Positions 17,389 through 26,207 of a stretch of 64,000 nt of DNA are shown here, in pieces (within the stretch, counting starts at the first letter, position 1; every line of letters begins with the position of its first letter). The stretch comes from DTPU01 sp963827855 (GTDB taxonomy: Bacteria > Planctomycetota > Phycisphaerae > Sedimentisphaerales > Anaerobacaceae). Below the pieces are notes generated by a model. The model ran no database searches and was not told the DNA's origin. It worked only from the letters and a program-made list of their open reading frames with translations. The DNA is taken from positions 2,852,001-2,916,000 of the forward strand of contig CAWHBY010000002.1 in the NCBI GenBank assembly GCA_963827855.1. The letters are read 5' to 3'. Made by a program: the position numbers and the translations under genes.

Positions 17389-18468
17389 TCAGGCCTCCGC
17401 GGCAGGCAGCCGCTGGGTCAGACGTTTGAGGGTATTGGCAACCACGGCAGTGAGGGTTGTGCCGATGACAATGGCCAGCACGTACATCAGCCGATGGTCG
17501 ACGACAGGGAGCACAATGGGCCCGCCGTGGGGCGCGTGATCACCCACGCCCGCCAGCATGGCCACCATGGCGGCCGTCATGGAGCCCAGCATGATCGTCG
17601 GGATCACGCGGATGGGGTCTGCGGCGGCAAAGGGGATGGCTCCCTCCGTGATTCCGATCAGGCCCATGCCCAGGGCGGCGAGCCCCGATTCACGCTCCTC
17701 CTGCGTCCAGTACCTCCGGCCAATGACCGTGGCCAGGCCCATGCCCAGGGGAGGCGTGCAGATCGCCGCGGCGCAGGCGCCCATCACCGTGGTGTTGCCC
17801 TGCTGGATCATCGCGGCCCCGAAGAAGAAGGCGGCCTTGTTGACGGGTCCGCCCATGTCGAAGGCGATCATGGCGCCCAGGACCAGACCCAGCACGACCT
17901 GGGAGCCGCTCTGCATCCCTTCGAGCGCATGCTGCAGCCCCAGCATGATCCGGGCCAGGGGCAGGTTCAAGGTCAGCATCAGAAGCCCCACAGGCAGGCC
18001 CGAGAGGATGGGGATGATGATGATCGGCCTGACCGGCTGCACCCAGGACGGGACGGGCAGCCGCTTGAGGGCATTGACCAGGTGGCCTGCGATCAGACCG
18101 ATGATGAGGGCGCCGAAGAACCCCGCACTGGTGGATTTGCCGTCGACCGTCTGGGGAATCGCAGCGATGAAACCGCCCACAAGGCCGGGCACCAGCCCTG
18201 GACGGCCCGCCATGCCATAGGCGATGAAGCCGGCCAGAACAGCAGGGAAGAGTCTGAATGCCGCCTCGCCGATCGTGAGCATCTGGCCGACGATCTGAGG
18301 CGCCTGGGTGAAGTCTGGCCCCGTGCTCGTCATGGGCGCGAAGACCGTGGACAGGGCGATCGAGACCGCGATGAGGATGCCGCCGCAGGCGATGAGCGGC
18401 ACCACGTACGACACACCCGTGAGAAGGTACTGCCTGTGGGCGGACAGTTGCGCCCTGAATTGGCCCAT
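17389..18468 (-). CDS. PTS fructose-type EIIC membrane permease
   Basis: A 359-aa membrane protein with about nine segments. It starts AHRQYLLTGVSYVVPLIACGG in two-part form typical of the fructose EIIC family and contains FDMGGPVNKAAFFFG, EGAIPFAAADP and HGGPIV, which line the sugar site in relatives. The ATG at 18468 follows AGGAG. With the EIIB and HPr-EI-EIIA genes it makes a complete, self-contained PTS needing no other general component. The sugar may be fructose, mannitol-like or another hexose. Confidence 0.92.
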   Translation of the reverse strand: MGQFRAQLSAHRQYLLTGVSYVVPLIACGGILIAVSIALSTVFAPMTSTGPDFTQAPQIVGQMLTIGEAAFRLFPAVLAGFIAYGMAGRPGLVPGLVGGFIAAIPQTVDGKSTSAGFFGALIIGLIAGHLVNALKRLPVPSWVQPVRPIIIIPILSGLPVGLLMLTLNLPLARIMLGLQHALEGMQSGSQVVLGLVLGAMIAFDMGGPVNKAAFFFGAAMIQQGNTTVMGACAAAICTPPLGMGLATVIGRRYWTQEERESGLAALGMGLIGITEGAIPFAAADPIRVIPTIMLGSMTAAMVAMLAGVGDHAPHGGPIVLPVVDHRLMYVLAIVIGTTLTAVVANTLKRLTQRLPAAEA

Positions 18469-18503
18469 CGCGAGTCTCCTGAGACTTCAACCCATGGATC
18501 TCT

Positions 18504-18532
18504 ACAGTAGCATCCCGGGCTGGGTCGGACAA
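18504..18532 (-). promoter_or_regulatory. Candidate promoter of the PTS operon
   Basis: On the minus strand TTGTCC (18527-18532), a 17-bp spacer and TACTGT (18504-18509) lie 35 bp before the EIIC start. The -35 is fair and the -10 weak. No convincing Cra-type operator is visible. Confidence 0.4.
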
Positions 18533-18572
18533 TGCAATAGGGTATCATTCATCGTGGAATTGTAGCAGTTGC

Positions 18573-18695
18573 AGGGAGATCGTGATGCGCTGTGGATTCG
18601 AAGAGCCCAGCTACTTCTGCCAGGTCTTCAGGCGCCGCGTCAAGCTCACGCCCATCGAGTATCGCCTCAAGTACCAGCGACGACCCCGCGCATAA
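18573..18695 (+). pseudogene. Remnant of an AraC-family regulator (C-terminal HTH)
   Basis: The plus strand encodes REIVMRCGFEEPSYF followed by CQVFRRRVKLTPIEYR and a TAA at 18693-18695. This is the conserved end of an AraC/XylS DNA-binding domain: the second recognition helix and the P-x-E-YR tail. A 36-codon ORF from ATG 18585 exists, but an AraC domain needs about 100 residues and the frame upstream has no family-like sequence. I read it as the last ~40 residues of a deleted gene, perhaps the former regulator of the adjacent PTS operon. Confidence 0.72.
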
Positions 18696-18733
18696 GAAAC
18701 CCCCGGGTCCGGTCAGGGATCCCGTGCCGGCCG

Positions 18734-20770
18734 CTACTCCTCTTCCTGCACCTTGTTCTTGGCGTATTGGGCCACGATCTGGGTCTGGACGTTGCCCGGC
18801 ACCGGCTCATAGTGGCTGAGGGTCATGGCATAGCTGCCCCTGCCGCCCGTCACGCTCTTGAGCTGGCTGCTGTACTGGGTCACCTCGGACAGCGGCACCT
18901 GGGCCTTGATCACGATGTAGCCGCCCGCCAGCATGTCCTGGCCGAGCACGCGGCCGCGCTTGCCGGACAGATCGCCCGTGATATCGCCCATGTTCTCCGC
19001 AGGGACCGTGACCTCGATGTTCACGATCGGCTCCAATAGCACGGGCCTGGCCTTCTGGATGCCGTCGATGAACGCGCCCTTGCCCGCGGCCCTGAAGGCC
19101 ACTTCCTTGGAGTCGACCGGGTGATGTTTGCCGTCATACACCGAGACCTTGATGTCCTGAAGCGGGAAACCTGCCACCACGCCGCGATCCATGACGTCAT
19201 TGATCCCCTTGAGGATGGCCGGCTCAAACTGCACGGGGACGGACCCTCCGAAAATGTCCCAGCTAAACTGCAGGGCTGGCTGGCTGTTCCGTTCCGCAGG
19301 CTCCACGCGGAGGTACACCTCGCCGAACTGGCCTGCGCCCCCGGTCTGCTTCTTGTGGCGGTAGTGGCCTTCGGCCTTCACCGTGATCGTCTCGCGATAG
19401 GGGATCTTCGGCTCCTTGGTCTTGACGGCCAGCTTGAACCGCTTCTCCATCTTTTCGAGCGTGACCCGCAGGTGCATCTCGCCCAGGCCGAGGATGACCA
19501 GCTCCCGGGTCTGATGGTCGCGTATGGTCTTGAAGCAGGGATCCTCGTCGCAGAGCCGCTCCAGGGCGCCGCCGATCTTCTGTTCGTCGCCGCGGGCAGC
19601 GGGCTCCACGGCCAGGGAGAACATGGGCTCGGGCATGGGTGGCTCGACGGGCCGGCCGATCGGCTTGCCGTCGTGGAGCACGTCGCCGAGCTTGAGCTCC
19701 TCGATCTTGGCCAGGGTGACGATGTCCCCTGCAAGGCCGGCCTCAGTTTCCTGATTCTCGCCGCCCTGCGAGCGAAGGATGTGGCCTGGCCGGAAACCCT
19801 TGCGTTCGTCATTGCGCAGCACGTTGGAATCCGACTTCATCGTGCCGCTGAAGATCCGCATGGTCGAGTACTTCATGTTGGACTTGGGATCGTAGCCGAT
19901 CCGGAACACATAGGCCAGCAGGGGACCCTTGGGATCGGCCTTGACCTCGACGGTCTTGTCGCCCTCCTTGAACACCGCCGGCTTGGCGGATACAGGCGAA
20001 GGAGTCACCTTGACAATCAGGTCCAGGATCTCGGCCACGCCCACGAGCTTGCGGGCATTGGCGAACACGATCGGCACTACGGTGCCGGCCCTGAGGGCCT
20101 GGACAAACACAGCCGCCAGTTTCTCCGCGGAGATCTCCTCTCCACCCAGGTATCTCTCCATGACCGCGTCGTCCGCCTCCACGATCCGCTCGATCAGCTC
20201 CGTGTGGGCCTGTGCCACGTCCATGACGGGTGAATCGCCCTGCGAGGCAGCCAGGCAGTCGATGATCGAGGCCTTGTCTTGGGAGGGAAGATTGGCACAC
20301 CGGCACTGGGGCCCAAAGGTCTCCTGGAGGTTCTTGACCAGCTCAGGCAGGTCCGCATTGTCGGCGTCAATCTTGTTGATGACGATCACCCGGGCGAGGC
20401 CCGCCTGCTCGGCCAAGGCATACAGCTTCCGCGTGTTGGTCTCGATCCCTGCCGAGGCACTGACGACGATGACGGCCGTCTCGGCCGCAGGGATCGCCTT
20501 GACGGCCGGTCCCATGAAGTCGGGATACCCAGGGGTGTCGATGAGGTTGATGAGCTTGCCTGCGTAGTTGACGTGTACAGCCGACGAGGCGATCGAATGG
20601 AGATGCTCCTTCTCCTCGTCGTAGTAGTCGCAAACGCTGGACTTCTCGTCAACACTCCCCAGCCGGCTCACGGCGCCTGTCTTGAACAGTATGGCCTCGG
20701 CCAAGGACGTCTTACCGCTGCTGCCGTGGCCCAACAAGATGATGTTGCGAATGCTGTCGGTCTCAACCAC
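18734..20770 (-). CDS. EF-G-like translational GTPase (FusA2/TetM-type paralogue)
   Basis: A 678-aa GTPase with all EF-G domains. The P-loop is GHGSSGKT (14-21), G3 is DTPGYPDF and G4 is NKID. The domain II-V region ends with GHYRHKKQTGGAGQFGEVYL and the C-terminal domain typical of EF-G. The switch I region (SVCDYYDEEKEHLHSIASS) differs from canonical EF-G and is like the EF-G2 and ribosome-protection paralogues, so the main translocase is probably encoded elsewhere. The start is GTG at 20770 with GGAGG 8 bp upstream. A good promoter lies about 70 bp further up. It stands alone, not beside rps or tuf genes. Confidence 0.88.
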   Translation of the reverse strand: MVETDSIRNIILLGHGSSGKTSLAEAILFKTGAVSRLGSVDEKSSVCDYYDEEKEHLHSIASSAVHVNYAGKLINLIDTPGYPDFMGPAVKAIPAAETAVIVVSASAGIETNTRKLYALAEQAGLARVIVINKIDADNADLPELVKNLQETFGPQCRCANLPSQDKASIIDCLAASQGDSPVMDVAQAHTELIERIVEADDAVMERYLGGEEISAEKLAAVFVQALRAGTVVPIVFANARKLVGVAEILDLIVKVTPSPVSAKPAVFKEGDKTVEVKADPKGPLLAYVFRIGYDPKSNMKYSTMRIFSGTMKSDSNVLRNDERKGFRPGHILRSQGGENQETEAGLAGDIVTLAKIEELKLGDVLHDGKPIGRPVEPPMPEPMFSLAVEPAARGDEQKIGGALERLCDEDPCFKTIRDHQTRELVILGLGEMHLRVTLEKMEKRFKLAVKTKEPKIPYRETITVKAEGHYRHKKQTGGAGQFGEVYLRVEPAERNSQPALQFSWDIFGGSVPVQFEPAILKGINDVMDRGVVAGFPLQDIKVSVYDGKHHPVDSKEVAFRAAGKGAFIDGIQKARPVLLEPIVNIEVTVPAENMGDITGDLSGKRGRVLGQDMLAGGYIVIKAQVPLSEVTQYSSQLKSVTGGRGSYAMTLSHYEPVPGNVQTQIVAQYAKNKVQEEE

Positions 20771-20836
20771 TGTCTATGCCTCCAAAAGCCCAACGCCCAG
20801 CTCTCTTGTCTGTCCGTGTAAGGCGGAAAACGCCCA

Positions 20837-20865
20837 ATCTTACATAAAACTGCGCGACAGGACAA
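20837..20865 (-). promoter_or_regulatory. Promoter of the EF-G-like gene
   Basis: Minus strand TTGTCC (20860-20865), 17-bp spacer, TAAGAT (20837-20842). Transcription would start near 20830, giving a leader of about 60 nt before the GTG at 20770. Confidence 0.6.
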
Positions 20866-20881
20866 GGGGTTTTTGAGGCCA

Positions 20882-20960
20882 AGAGACTATCTCAGGACAT
20901 GTTTCGTAACGAGATCGTTCGCAGCCGGTCGCAGTAGAAACAGGTCCTGAGGTAGTCTCT
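20882..20960. other. Long inverted repeat, 23-bp arms
   Basis: AGAGACTATCTCAGGACATG plus TTT (20882-20904) is matched by the reverse complement at 20938-20960 with 21 of 23 positions paired. The 33-nt loop has its own small inverted repeat (AACGA/TCGTT). It lies just after the fumarase stop and before the EF-G promoter. It could be a terminator (though no T-run follows) or a small palindromic element. Confidence 0.7.
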
Positions 20961-20970
20961 GATTCCAGGT

Positions 20971-21849
20971 CTACAGCACGGCGGTCTGGTGGCGGTGACT
21001 GTGGCATTCCACATTCACCGCCACAGGCAGGGACGCGATGTGGCAGGGTGCCGTCTCGATCAGGACCGCCAGTGCAGTGGATTCGCCGCCCAGGCCCTGG
21101 GGGCCGAGGCCGCAGGCGTTGATCGCGGACAATAGATCCTGCTCCAGTCGGGCGTAGAACGGGTCCGGATGGGGACTGTTGAGACCTCGGAGCAGGGCCT
21201 TCTTGGCCAACAGACAACAGGTCTCGAAGTCGCCGCCGATCCCCACGCCCACGACCAAGGGCGGGCACGCGTCTGCCCCGGCCGTCTCCACCACCCGGGC
21301 GATCCAGTCCGAGACCTGGCGGCTGTCTGCTGTGGGATTGAACATCCGGAACTGGCTCTTGTTCTCGCAGCCGCCGCCCTTGACCATCACCGTGATCCTG
21401 AACCGGTCGCCCGGCACAATGCTGTAATGGATGATGGCCGGGGTGTTGGTGCCCGTGTTCCGCCGGCCCTGGAGTGGATCGGCGACCACGCTCTTCCGAA
21501 GGAAGCCTCTGGCGTAGCCCGCCTGCACGCCTGCCTGGATGGCATCGATTACCGTGAGCTTGGGGTCCGTCTGCGGAGGCCGAATGGCCACCTGGGCGCC
21601 GTGCTCCACAAACACCACGGTCAGCCCCGTGTCCTGGCAGAGTGGGATCTGCTGTGAGGCGGCGATCGAGGCATTCTCGATCAACCGCTCGATCGCCTCC
21701 CGGGCCACGGGCCTGGATTCGCGGCCGGCGGCCCGCTGCAGGCCGGACAGGACGTCCGGAGGCAGCACGTGGCAGGCGTCTATGCAGAGACGCTCAACGA
21801 CCTGGACGACCTCCTGGTGTTCCACCCACCGCATGGCAGCCGGCTCCAT
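20971..21849 (-). CDS. Class I fumarate hydratase, alpha subunit
   Basis: A 292-aa protein matching the N-terminal (alpha) half of class I, Fe-S-dependent fumarases and the tartrate dehydratase alpha subunit. Cysteines that can hold the 4Fe-4S cluster are Cys71 in PLCQDTG, Cys161 in KGGGCENKS and Cys211/212 in GGDFETCCLLAKK. It converts fumarate to malate (or dehydrates a related hydroxy acid) together with a beta subunit. No beta gene follows: the next 200 bp are noncoding. The oxygen-sensitive class fits an anaerobe. The gene starts 3 bp after the upstream beta-propeller gene ends. Confidence 0.87.
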   Translation of the reverse strand: MEPAAMRWVEHQEVVQVVERLCIDACHVLPPDVLSGLQRAAGRESRPVAREAIERLIENASIAASQQIPLCQDTGLTVVFVEHGAQVAIRPPQTDPKLTVIDAIQAGVQAGYARGFLRKSVVADPLQGRRNTGTNTPAIIHYSIVPGDRFRITVMVKGGGCENKSQFRMFNPTADSRQVSDWIARVVETAGADACPPLVVGVGIGGDFETCCLLAKKALLRGLNSPHPDPFYARLEQDLLSAINACGLGPQGLGGESTALAVLIETAPCHIASLPVAVNVECHSHRHQTAVL

Positions 21850-21852
21850 CGC

Positions 21853-24144
21853 CTAGGGACGGCCAGCAATGCTGACGTCCACCGTCTTGTAGGTCGTGTT
21901 GTCCAGGTCGTCGCTCACCTTGAGGGCCAGCACGTGCTCTCCGGGGGCCAGGTCAACGAGCGGGATGACGAAACCCTCGTCCGTCGTGTCGTAGACGCCG
22001 TCTTCGGGCACGGTCCCCTTCCACTCGGTGTTGCTGTCCACGGTATACTCCAATTGGCTGATCGCGCTGAAGGCATCGGTCACAGACAGGGTCACGGTCG
22101 CGGTCCGGCCCTTCCGTTCCACCTGGCCTACGCGGATGGCAGGACCCGTGTTGTCGACCACGACAGGATCGCTGATGCGGGAGCCCGTCAGCTTTCCGGA
22201 GGGCGTGTTGGACCGCTCATCGCTGGCCACGACCCGGACCTCGTACCGTCCATCTTCCACGGTCCGTCCATCCCACTCGAAGTTCTCGTCCTCCAGGTCT
22301 TCCTTCAATTGGATCCAGTTGCCGTGTCCGACCTGCCTGAAGTAGAGGGTATAGACCAGCTTGTCGTCGTTGGCGTCACGGGTCTTGAAGTTGACCTTGT
22401 AGAGGCCCTGTTTGGAGGGCGGATTCTCCACGCGGGCCACGTCCACGGCCTCGACGGTGGGCGCAAGGTTCGGGATGGTGCTGGCGACCGTGACCTCGCG
22501 GACCACGGGGGTCGTATCGTTCCGCTCGGTCTGCAGGGTCAGCCGGTACTGGCAGAACCGGCCGAGCGGGCAGGTCAGGGCTACGGGCCCGGTCGCTTCC
22601 ACGGGCTGGCCCCAGGCCGAGAAGGTGGCATCGTTGACGTCCTCCACGTTGCCGCTGCGGCTGGAGACCAGGACCTTGCTTCCAGCAGGTACGTCCGCCT
22701 CGATCTGCAGCTTGCCCCAGCGCGCGGGCTGCTCCGCGTCGATCAGGTCCGAGGTGTAGATGCCCTTGGTCGCATAGGCGGCCGCAAGGCCGATGATCTT
22801 GGCCGGATTGGCGGTGCCCAGCACGAGCTCGCCATTCGGCATGGCAGCCAGGGCAGTGACCTGGGCGGCCTGCTTGTCCTGGTACGCCACAGACTGTTGT
22901 TCCAGGACAGGATCCACGCGCAGCACCCGGGCATCGTTGCCCGCGCCAATCAGCAGATCCTTGCCGCTGTGGCCGAGGCAGAAGAACACGGCGCTCTCAT
23001 TGGCTGCCTCTGTAACGTAACCCTCACGGGTGATGTGGTACAGTCGGCTGACGTTGTCGGCCCGTTCGCTCCTGCGGCTGGGCAGGGGCCGGGCCGGCGG
23101 GCTCTCGGCCGGCGTCTCCTTCTTCGTGTTGGCCACCTTCAGGACCCGGCCGTCGTCCCCGCCACTGTCGGTCGAAGGGCCGTCGCCTCCGCGCCGGGCG
23201 GGTTCAGGCCTGCCCGGAAGGACCTGCGTGACCCGTATCTCTCGTTCCGAGGGCACGACCTTGGCGGAGGTGCCGATGGCATACAGTTCCTGGCCGTTGC
23301 CGGTCGGGCTGTCTGCAAACGTCAGGCCTGCGACCTCGGGCTGGGCGCAGTCGTAGACCACGGTCGCAGTCCTGTCCTTGGGATGGATCCTGTAGACCAG
23401 GCCGCGTCCATCGGTCCCTGCATACACGGAGCCGTCCTTGGCGATGGCCAGAGACAGGATGTTCTTGTCAGGACTGTCGTACACCAGGGTGGGCGTCTTG
23501 GCCGTGCCGGTCCATTGGTAAACCTTCCCCTCGGGTCCTGTGGCGACAAAGAGCGTGCCTGCCTCATCCATGGCCAGGGCAAAGACGTACTTGGCGTCAC
23601 TGAACTCGCAGAGGGTCTCCGCGCCATGGCTGGTCAGACGGATCAGCCGGCAAGGCGAGCCGCTGATGCCGGCCAACAGCCGGCCTGCCAGGTCTGTGGT
23701 CATCGCGAAGACGTGCTCGTTGGTCACCCGGTTGGCATCCGGCGGGGTATTGCCGTCCACGGCTTCGGGCTTGCGTTCTTCCTCGGCCGGGTAGACCTTC
23801 TTCAACTGTCCGCGGGAGTATTCGTAGATAGCCCCATTGGGGCTGGTGCCTGCATAGACCGTGTTGCCCACGACCACGAGGCTGCTGACGGACCACGCGC
23901 CTTCGAGATGGTCGGCCATGATCCGGCTGGCCTGCGCCAATTGAAGGATGCCGCGAGAGCCCACGACCACCTCGTTGGGTTCGCCTTTGGAGAACTCCGA
24001 CGCGTTGGCCTGACGATGCACCTTGCTGGTCACGGCCAGGCCCTTGGGACAGAACGCGACCGTGGCGGCGAGCCAGGCGGCGAGACCCAGGACCCAGAGC
24101 TTCCGGATTCCGGATTCGGGATTCTGACTTCTGTTGTGCGGCAT
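21853..24144 (-). CDS. Secreted beta-propeller protein with C-terminal Ig-like domains
   Basis: A 763-aa secreted protein of unknown role. A signal-type segment (KLWVLGLAAWLAATVAF) is followed by repeated four-stranded motifs such as VYAGTSPNGAIYEY, LFVATGPEGKVYQW and VYAGTDGRGLVYRI, which point to a beta-propeller. The C-terminal third is beta-rich (RTATVTLSVTDAFSAISQLE, GEHVLALKVSDDLDN) and resembles Ig/Fn3-like modules. The ATG at 24144 is preceded by AGGAG; the longer frame to 24180 has no such site. Residues 4-14 (NRSQNPESGIR) are encoded by heptad array C. The S55-like gene is 62 bp upstream on the same strand, so they may form a unit. Confidence 0.75.
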   Translation of the reverse strand: MPHNRSQNPESGIRKLWVLGLAAWLAATVAFCPKGLAVTSKVHRQANASEFSKGEPNEVVVGSRGILQLAQASRIMADHLEGAWSVSSLVVVGNTVYAGTSPNGAIYEYSRGQLKKVYPAEEERKPEAVDGNTPPDANRVTNEHVFAMTTDLAGRLLAGISGSPCRLIRLTSHGAETLCEFSDAKYVFALAMDEAGTLFVATGPEGKVYQWTGTAKTPTLVYDSPDKNILSLAIAKDGSVYAGTDGRGLVYRIHPKDRTATVVYDCAQPEVAGLTFADSPTGNGQELYAIGTSAKVVPSEREIRVTQVLPGRPEPARRGGDGPSTDSGGDDGRVLKVANTKKETPAESPPARPLPSRRSERADNVSRLYHITREGYVTEAANESAVFFCLGHSGKDLLIGAGNDARVLRVDPVLEQQSVAYQDKQAAQVTALAAMPNGELVLGTANPAKIIGLAAAYATKGIYTSDLIDAEQPARWGKLQIEADVPAGSKVLVSSRSGNVEDVNDATFSAWGQPVEATGPVALTCPLGRFCQYRLTLQTERNDTTPVVREVTVASTIPNLAPTVEAVDVARVENPPSKQGLYKVNFKTRDANDDKLVYTLYFRQVGHGNWIQLKEDLEDENFEWDGRTVEDGRYEVRVVASDERSNTPSGKLTGSRISDPVVVDNTGPAIRVGQVERKGRTATVTLSVTDAFSAISQLEYTVDSNTEWKGTVPEDGVYDTTDEGFVIPLVDLAPGEHVLALKVSDDLDNTTYKTVDVSIAGRP
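24101..24135. repeat. Heptanucleotide array C, inside a coding start
   Basis: Five 7-mers exactly in phase: TTCCGGA, TTCCGGA, TTCGGGA, TTCTGAC, TTCTGTT. They lie within the first codons of the beta-propeller gene and encode NRSQNPESGIR on the minus strand. Confidence 0.85.
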
Positions 24145-24206
24145 ATCGACTCCTAATGAACACTCATGGCACATCGGCATGGGAGGGGGCGGACTCGCGT
24201 CGCGCC

Positions 24207-26147
24207 CTACCGTTTCTCGACCGTGATCTTGAGGGTCTCCTTGTCACCAATCAAGGTGTCTGTCTCGATGCTTTTCTCGATCCAGGACTGGAAGGGCTGG
24301 ACAGGGACCGTCTCATTGGCGGACTCCAGGATCAGCGCCTTCGTGGCCGGCAGATCGGGCATCTCGCTCTTGTCGACGGTGACCCCGCTAGCGGGCAGCT
24401 CCAACAGACAGTACAGCCGGTTCCTCCTGAGGCTGAGCAGATACTGCAGGGCGTCGACCAACGTGCGGGCGTCCTTGGCCAGGAAACGATGGGGGGTCAG
24501 GCGCTTCAACATCTGAAGGTAATCGTACGAACCGCACACAGTCAGGTTGTACTCTCCGGGTTCGAGGCGGCCGGGCACGCGGAGCTTGAACTCGAATCGC
24601 CGCCTGACCGAGGGGTACGAGTGGACGACCGCACCCACGGTGATCTCCTGGCCGGGTTTGACCTTTCGATCGGACACGTCCACGATCTCCAGACCCGAGG
24701 CTCGGTTCTCAGCCGCGATACTGACCTTGAATTCTGCCCTCTGGATGGAGATCTCCCGGAAAGGATTGTTCATCAGCAGGGTGGCTGGACCCATGCCCTC
24801 GGACACCAGCTCGCCCAGGCCTGCGCCCGAGGAGACGTTCGAGAACTGGATGGTCCGCCCACGGTCCAGGTCAAACCTGCCGGAGTAGGTGATCGTGTGA
24901 TCTGGAGGCAGGCTGCCGAAGAACTGCGTGGCGCCGGCCAGCACGGCCCGGATCAGATCAGGGGTCAGCGACTTGTTGCAGGCCAGCCGACAGTCGAAAC
25001 GACGGGTCTGTGCACCGCCGGCGTTGGTGACCTCGACGCCGAAGGGGATGGTCTTGGCCTCCTGGCCCACGCGCCCGACGACGCCCGTCGGCTCATCCAC
25101 GGTCAATGCGCCGACCACGTCCACTACGCTGCCCACCTTGATGGACCGCTCCACGCTGGAGACCACGGTGTGGATCCGGGCCGTGGCCAAGGGAAGATCC
25201 ACGGGTCCGCAGCCCAGCAGGTTGTGGCCGAAGCCGTAGACCTTATTGCCCTGCACTTCCGTGACCGTGCCGAGGACGGCCATCCGGATATCTCCGTCGA
25301 CCAGCGGGACCATCATGGCTCCGCCGGGTGCCAGGGAGAGGCCGTTCGATCCGGCGGCAGGGTCCTCGCGTCCGCCCACCGTGGATACGGCCTGCAATCC
25401 GACACCGGCCAGAGAGCAGACCATCTGGTCCGCCACGGCGGACGGCAGACCCGAGACCATCAAGGTGCAGGGGATGGGGGAGACTTCGTGGCCGGAGCCG
25501 GCGGCGAGAGTCGATGAGGAGCCTGGCTGCCTGACCCACTGCCCCAGATCGATCGGCTCGGAGAAGTTCACTGCGGCGCGGCCCGACGGCCCGCCGGATC
25601 CGGCGCCCGGCCCTTTTGCCGGGGCTGCCGGCGACGGGCCTCCGATCTGGAGCATCTGACGAATGGGCGTGACCCCGTAGAGGGGATCCTTGCTGAACGT
25701 CCATCCAAAGGCGAGGGCGCCCGCCATGCGTCCATCCAGGTAGACCGGCGATCCGCTGCATCCTGCCACGGGGCCCGTGTGCAGGAATCGCTCGTCCGTG
25801 CCCATGACCAGGATGGCGTCGCGGCCCGGCTCGATGTCACGGACCACGCTCACCACCTTCAGGCCAAACCGTTCGGGCTGGGTCCCCGCGTAGCAGGTCA
25901 GGCAATAGCCCTCCATGCCGGGGCGGACTTCGTTCAGATCGATGTAACGATTGGAATCCCAGGCCGGCCCGGAGGTAGCAGCAGGTGTGGCGGGCGCCGT
26001 CGTCGATACGGCAGCCCCGGCAAGTCCGGCCAATTCGACCACGACGGCAAGAAACCCGATCGCCCCCCTGAGGGTTGAGCACCTTGGAATACTCCTGGGC
26101 TCGCAAGAGTCCTGGCGGGTTGCCTGCCTCGAGTGCAGGTGGATCAT
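24207..26147 (-). CDS. SpoIVB/S55 peptidase-like secreted protein
   Basis: A 646-aa protein with an N-terminal hydrophobic segment (GAIGFLAVVVELAGLAGAA). After it comes RYIDLNEVRPGMEGYCLT and then GTDERFLHTGPVAGCSGSPV, which matches the GMSGSP active-site region of SpoIVB family S55 serine peptidases (Ser in GCSGSP, a His in FLHTG). The rest is a beta-rich extracytoplasmic region. Whether it is an active protease cannot be told, since a full catalytic triad is not certain. The ATG at 26147 follows AAAGGA. The longer in-frame extension to 26300 would run across the divergent promoters and was rejected. Confidence 0.7.
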   Translation of the reverse strand: MIHLHSRQATRQDSCEPRSIPRCSTLRGAIGFLAVVVELAGLAGAAVSTTAPATPAATSGPAWDSNRYIDLNEVRPGMEGYCLTCYAGTQPERFGLKVVSVVRDIEPGRDAILVMGTDERFLHTGPVAGCSGSPVYLDGRMAGALAFGWTFSKDPLYGVTPIRQMLQIGGPSPAAPAKGPGAGSGGPSGRAAVNFSEPIDLGQWVRQPGSSSTLAAGSGHEVSPIPCTLMVSGLPSAVADQMVCSLAGVGLQAVSTVGGREDPAAGSNGLSLAPGGAMMVPLVDGDIRMAVLGTVTEVQGNKVYGFGHNLLGCGPVDLPLATARIHTVVSSVERSIKVGSVVDVVGALTVDEPTGVVGRVGQEAKTIPFGVEVTNAGGAQTRRFDCRLACNKSLTPDLIRAVLAGATQFFGSLPPDHTITYSGRFDLDRGRTIQFSNVSSGAGLGELVSEGMGPATLLMNNPFREISIQRAEFKVSIAAENRASGLEIVDVSDRKVKPGQEITVGAVVHSYPSVRRRFEFKLRVPGRLEPGEYNLTVCGSYDYLQMLKRLTPHRFLAKDARTLVDALQYLLSLRRNRLYCLLELPASGVTVDKSEMPDLPATKALILESANETVPVQPFQSWIEKSIETDTLIGDKETLKITVEKR

Positions 26148-26178
26148 GATTATCCTTTCAAGGGCTAAAGCCGGTGCG

Positions 26179-26207
26179 ATCTTAATCCGCTGTGCAGACC
26201 ATTGCAA
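26179..26207 (-). promoter_or_regulatory. Divergent promoter, leftward
   Basis: Minus strand TTGCAA (26202-26207), 17-bp spacer, TAAGAT (26179-26184). The start point would be near 26172, about 25 nt before the S55-like gene. The -35 is shared with the rightward promoter. Confidence 0.65.

Noticed and set aside
18569..19039. Plus-strand ORF overlapping the AraC remnant
   Set aside because: It uses a different frame from the AraC-like residues and runs antisense into the EF-G-like gene; nothing in it resembles a protein family.
21769..24156. A 795-codon plus-strand ORF
   Set aside because: It is antisense to the beta-propeller gene, has low-complexity His/Gly/Arg-rich content and no domain. 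Long empty frames are expected at this GC content. The same applies to the plus-strand frames at 15240-17336 and 37800-40172.
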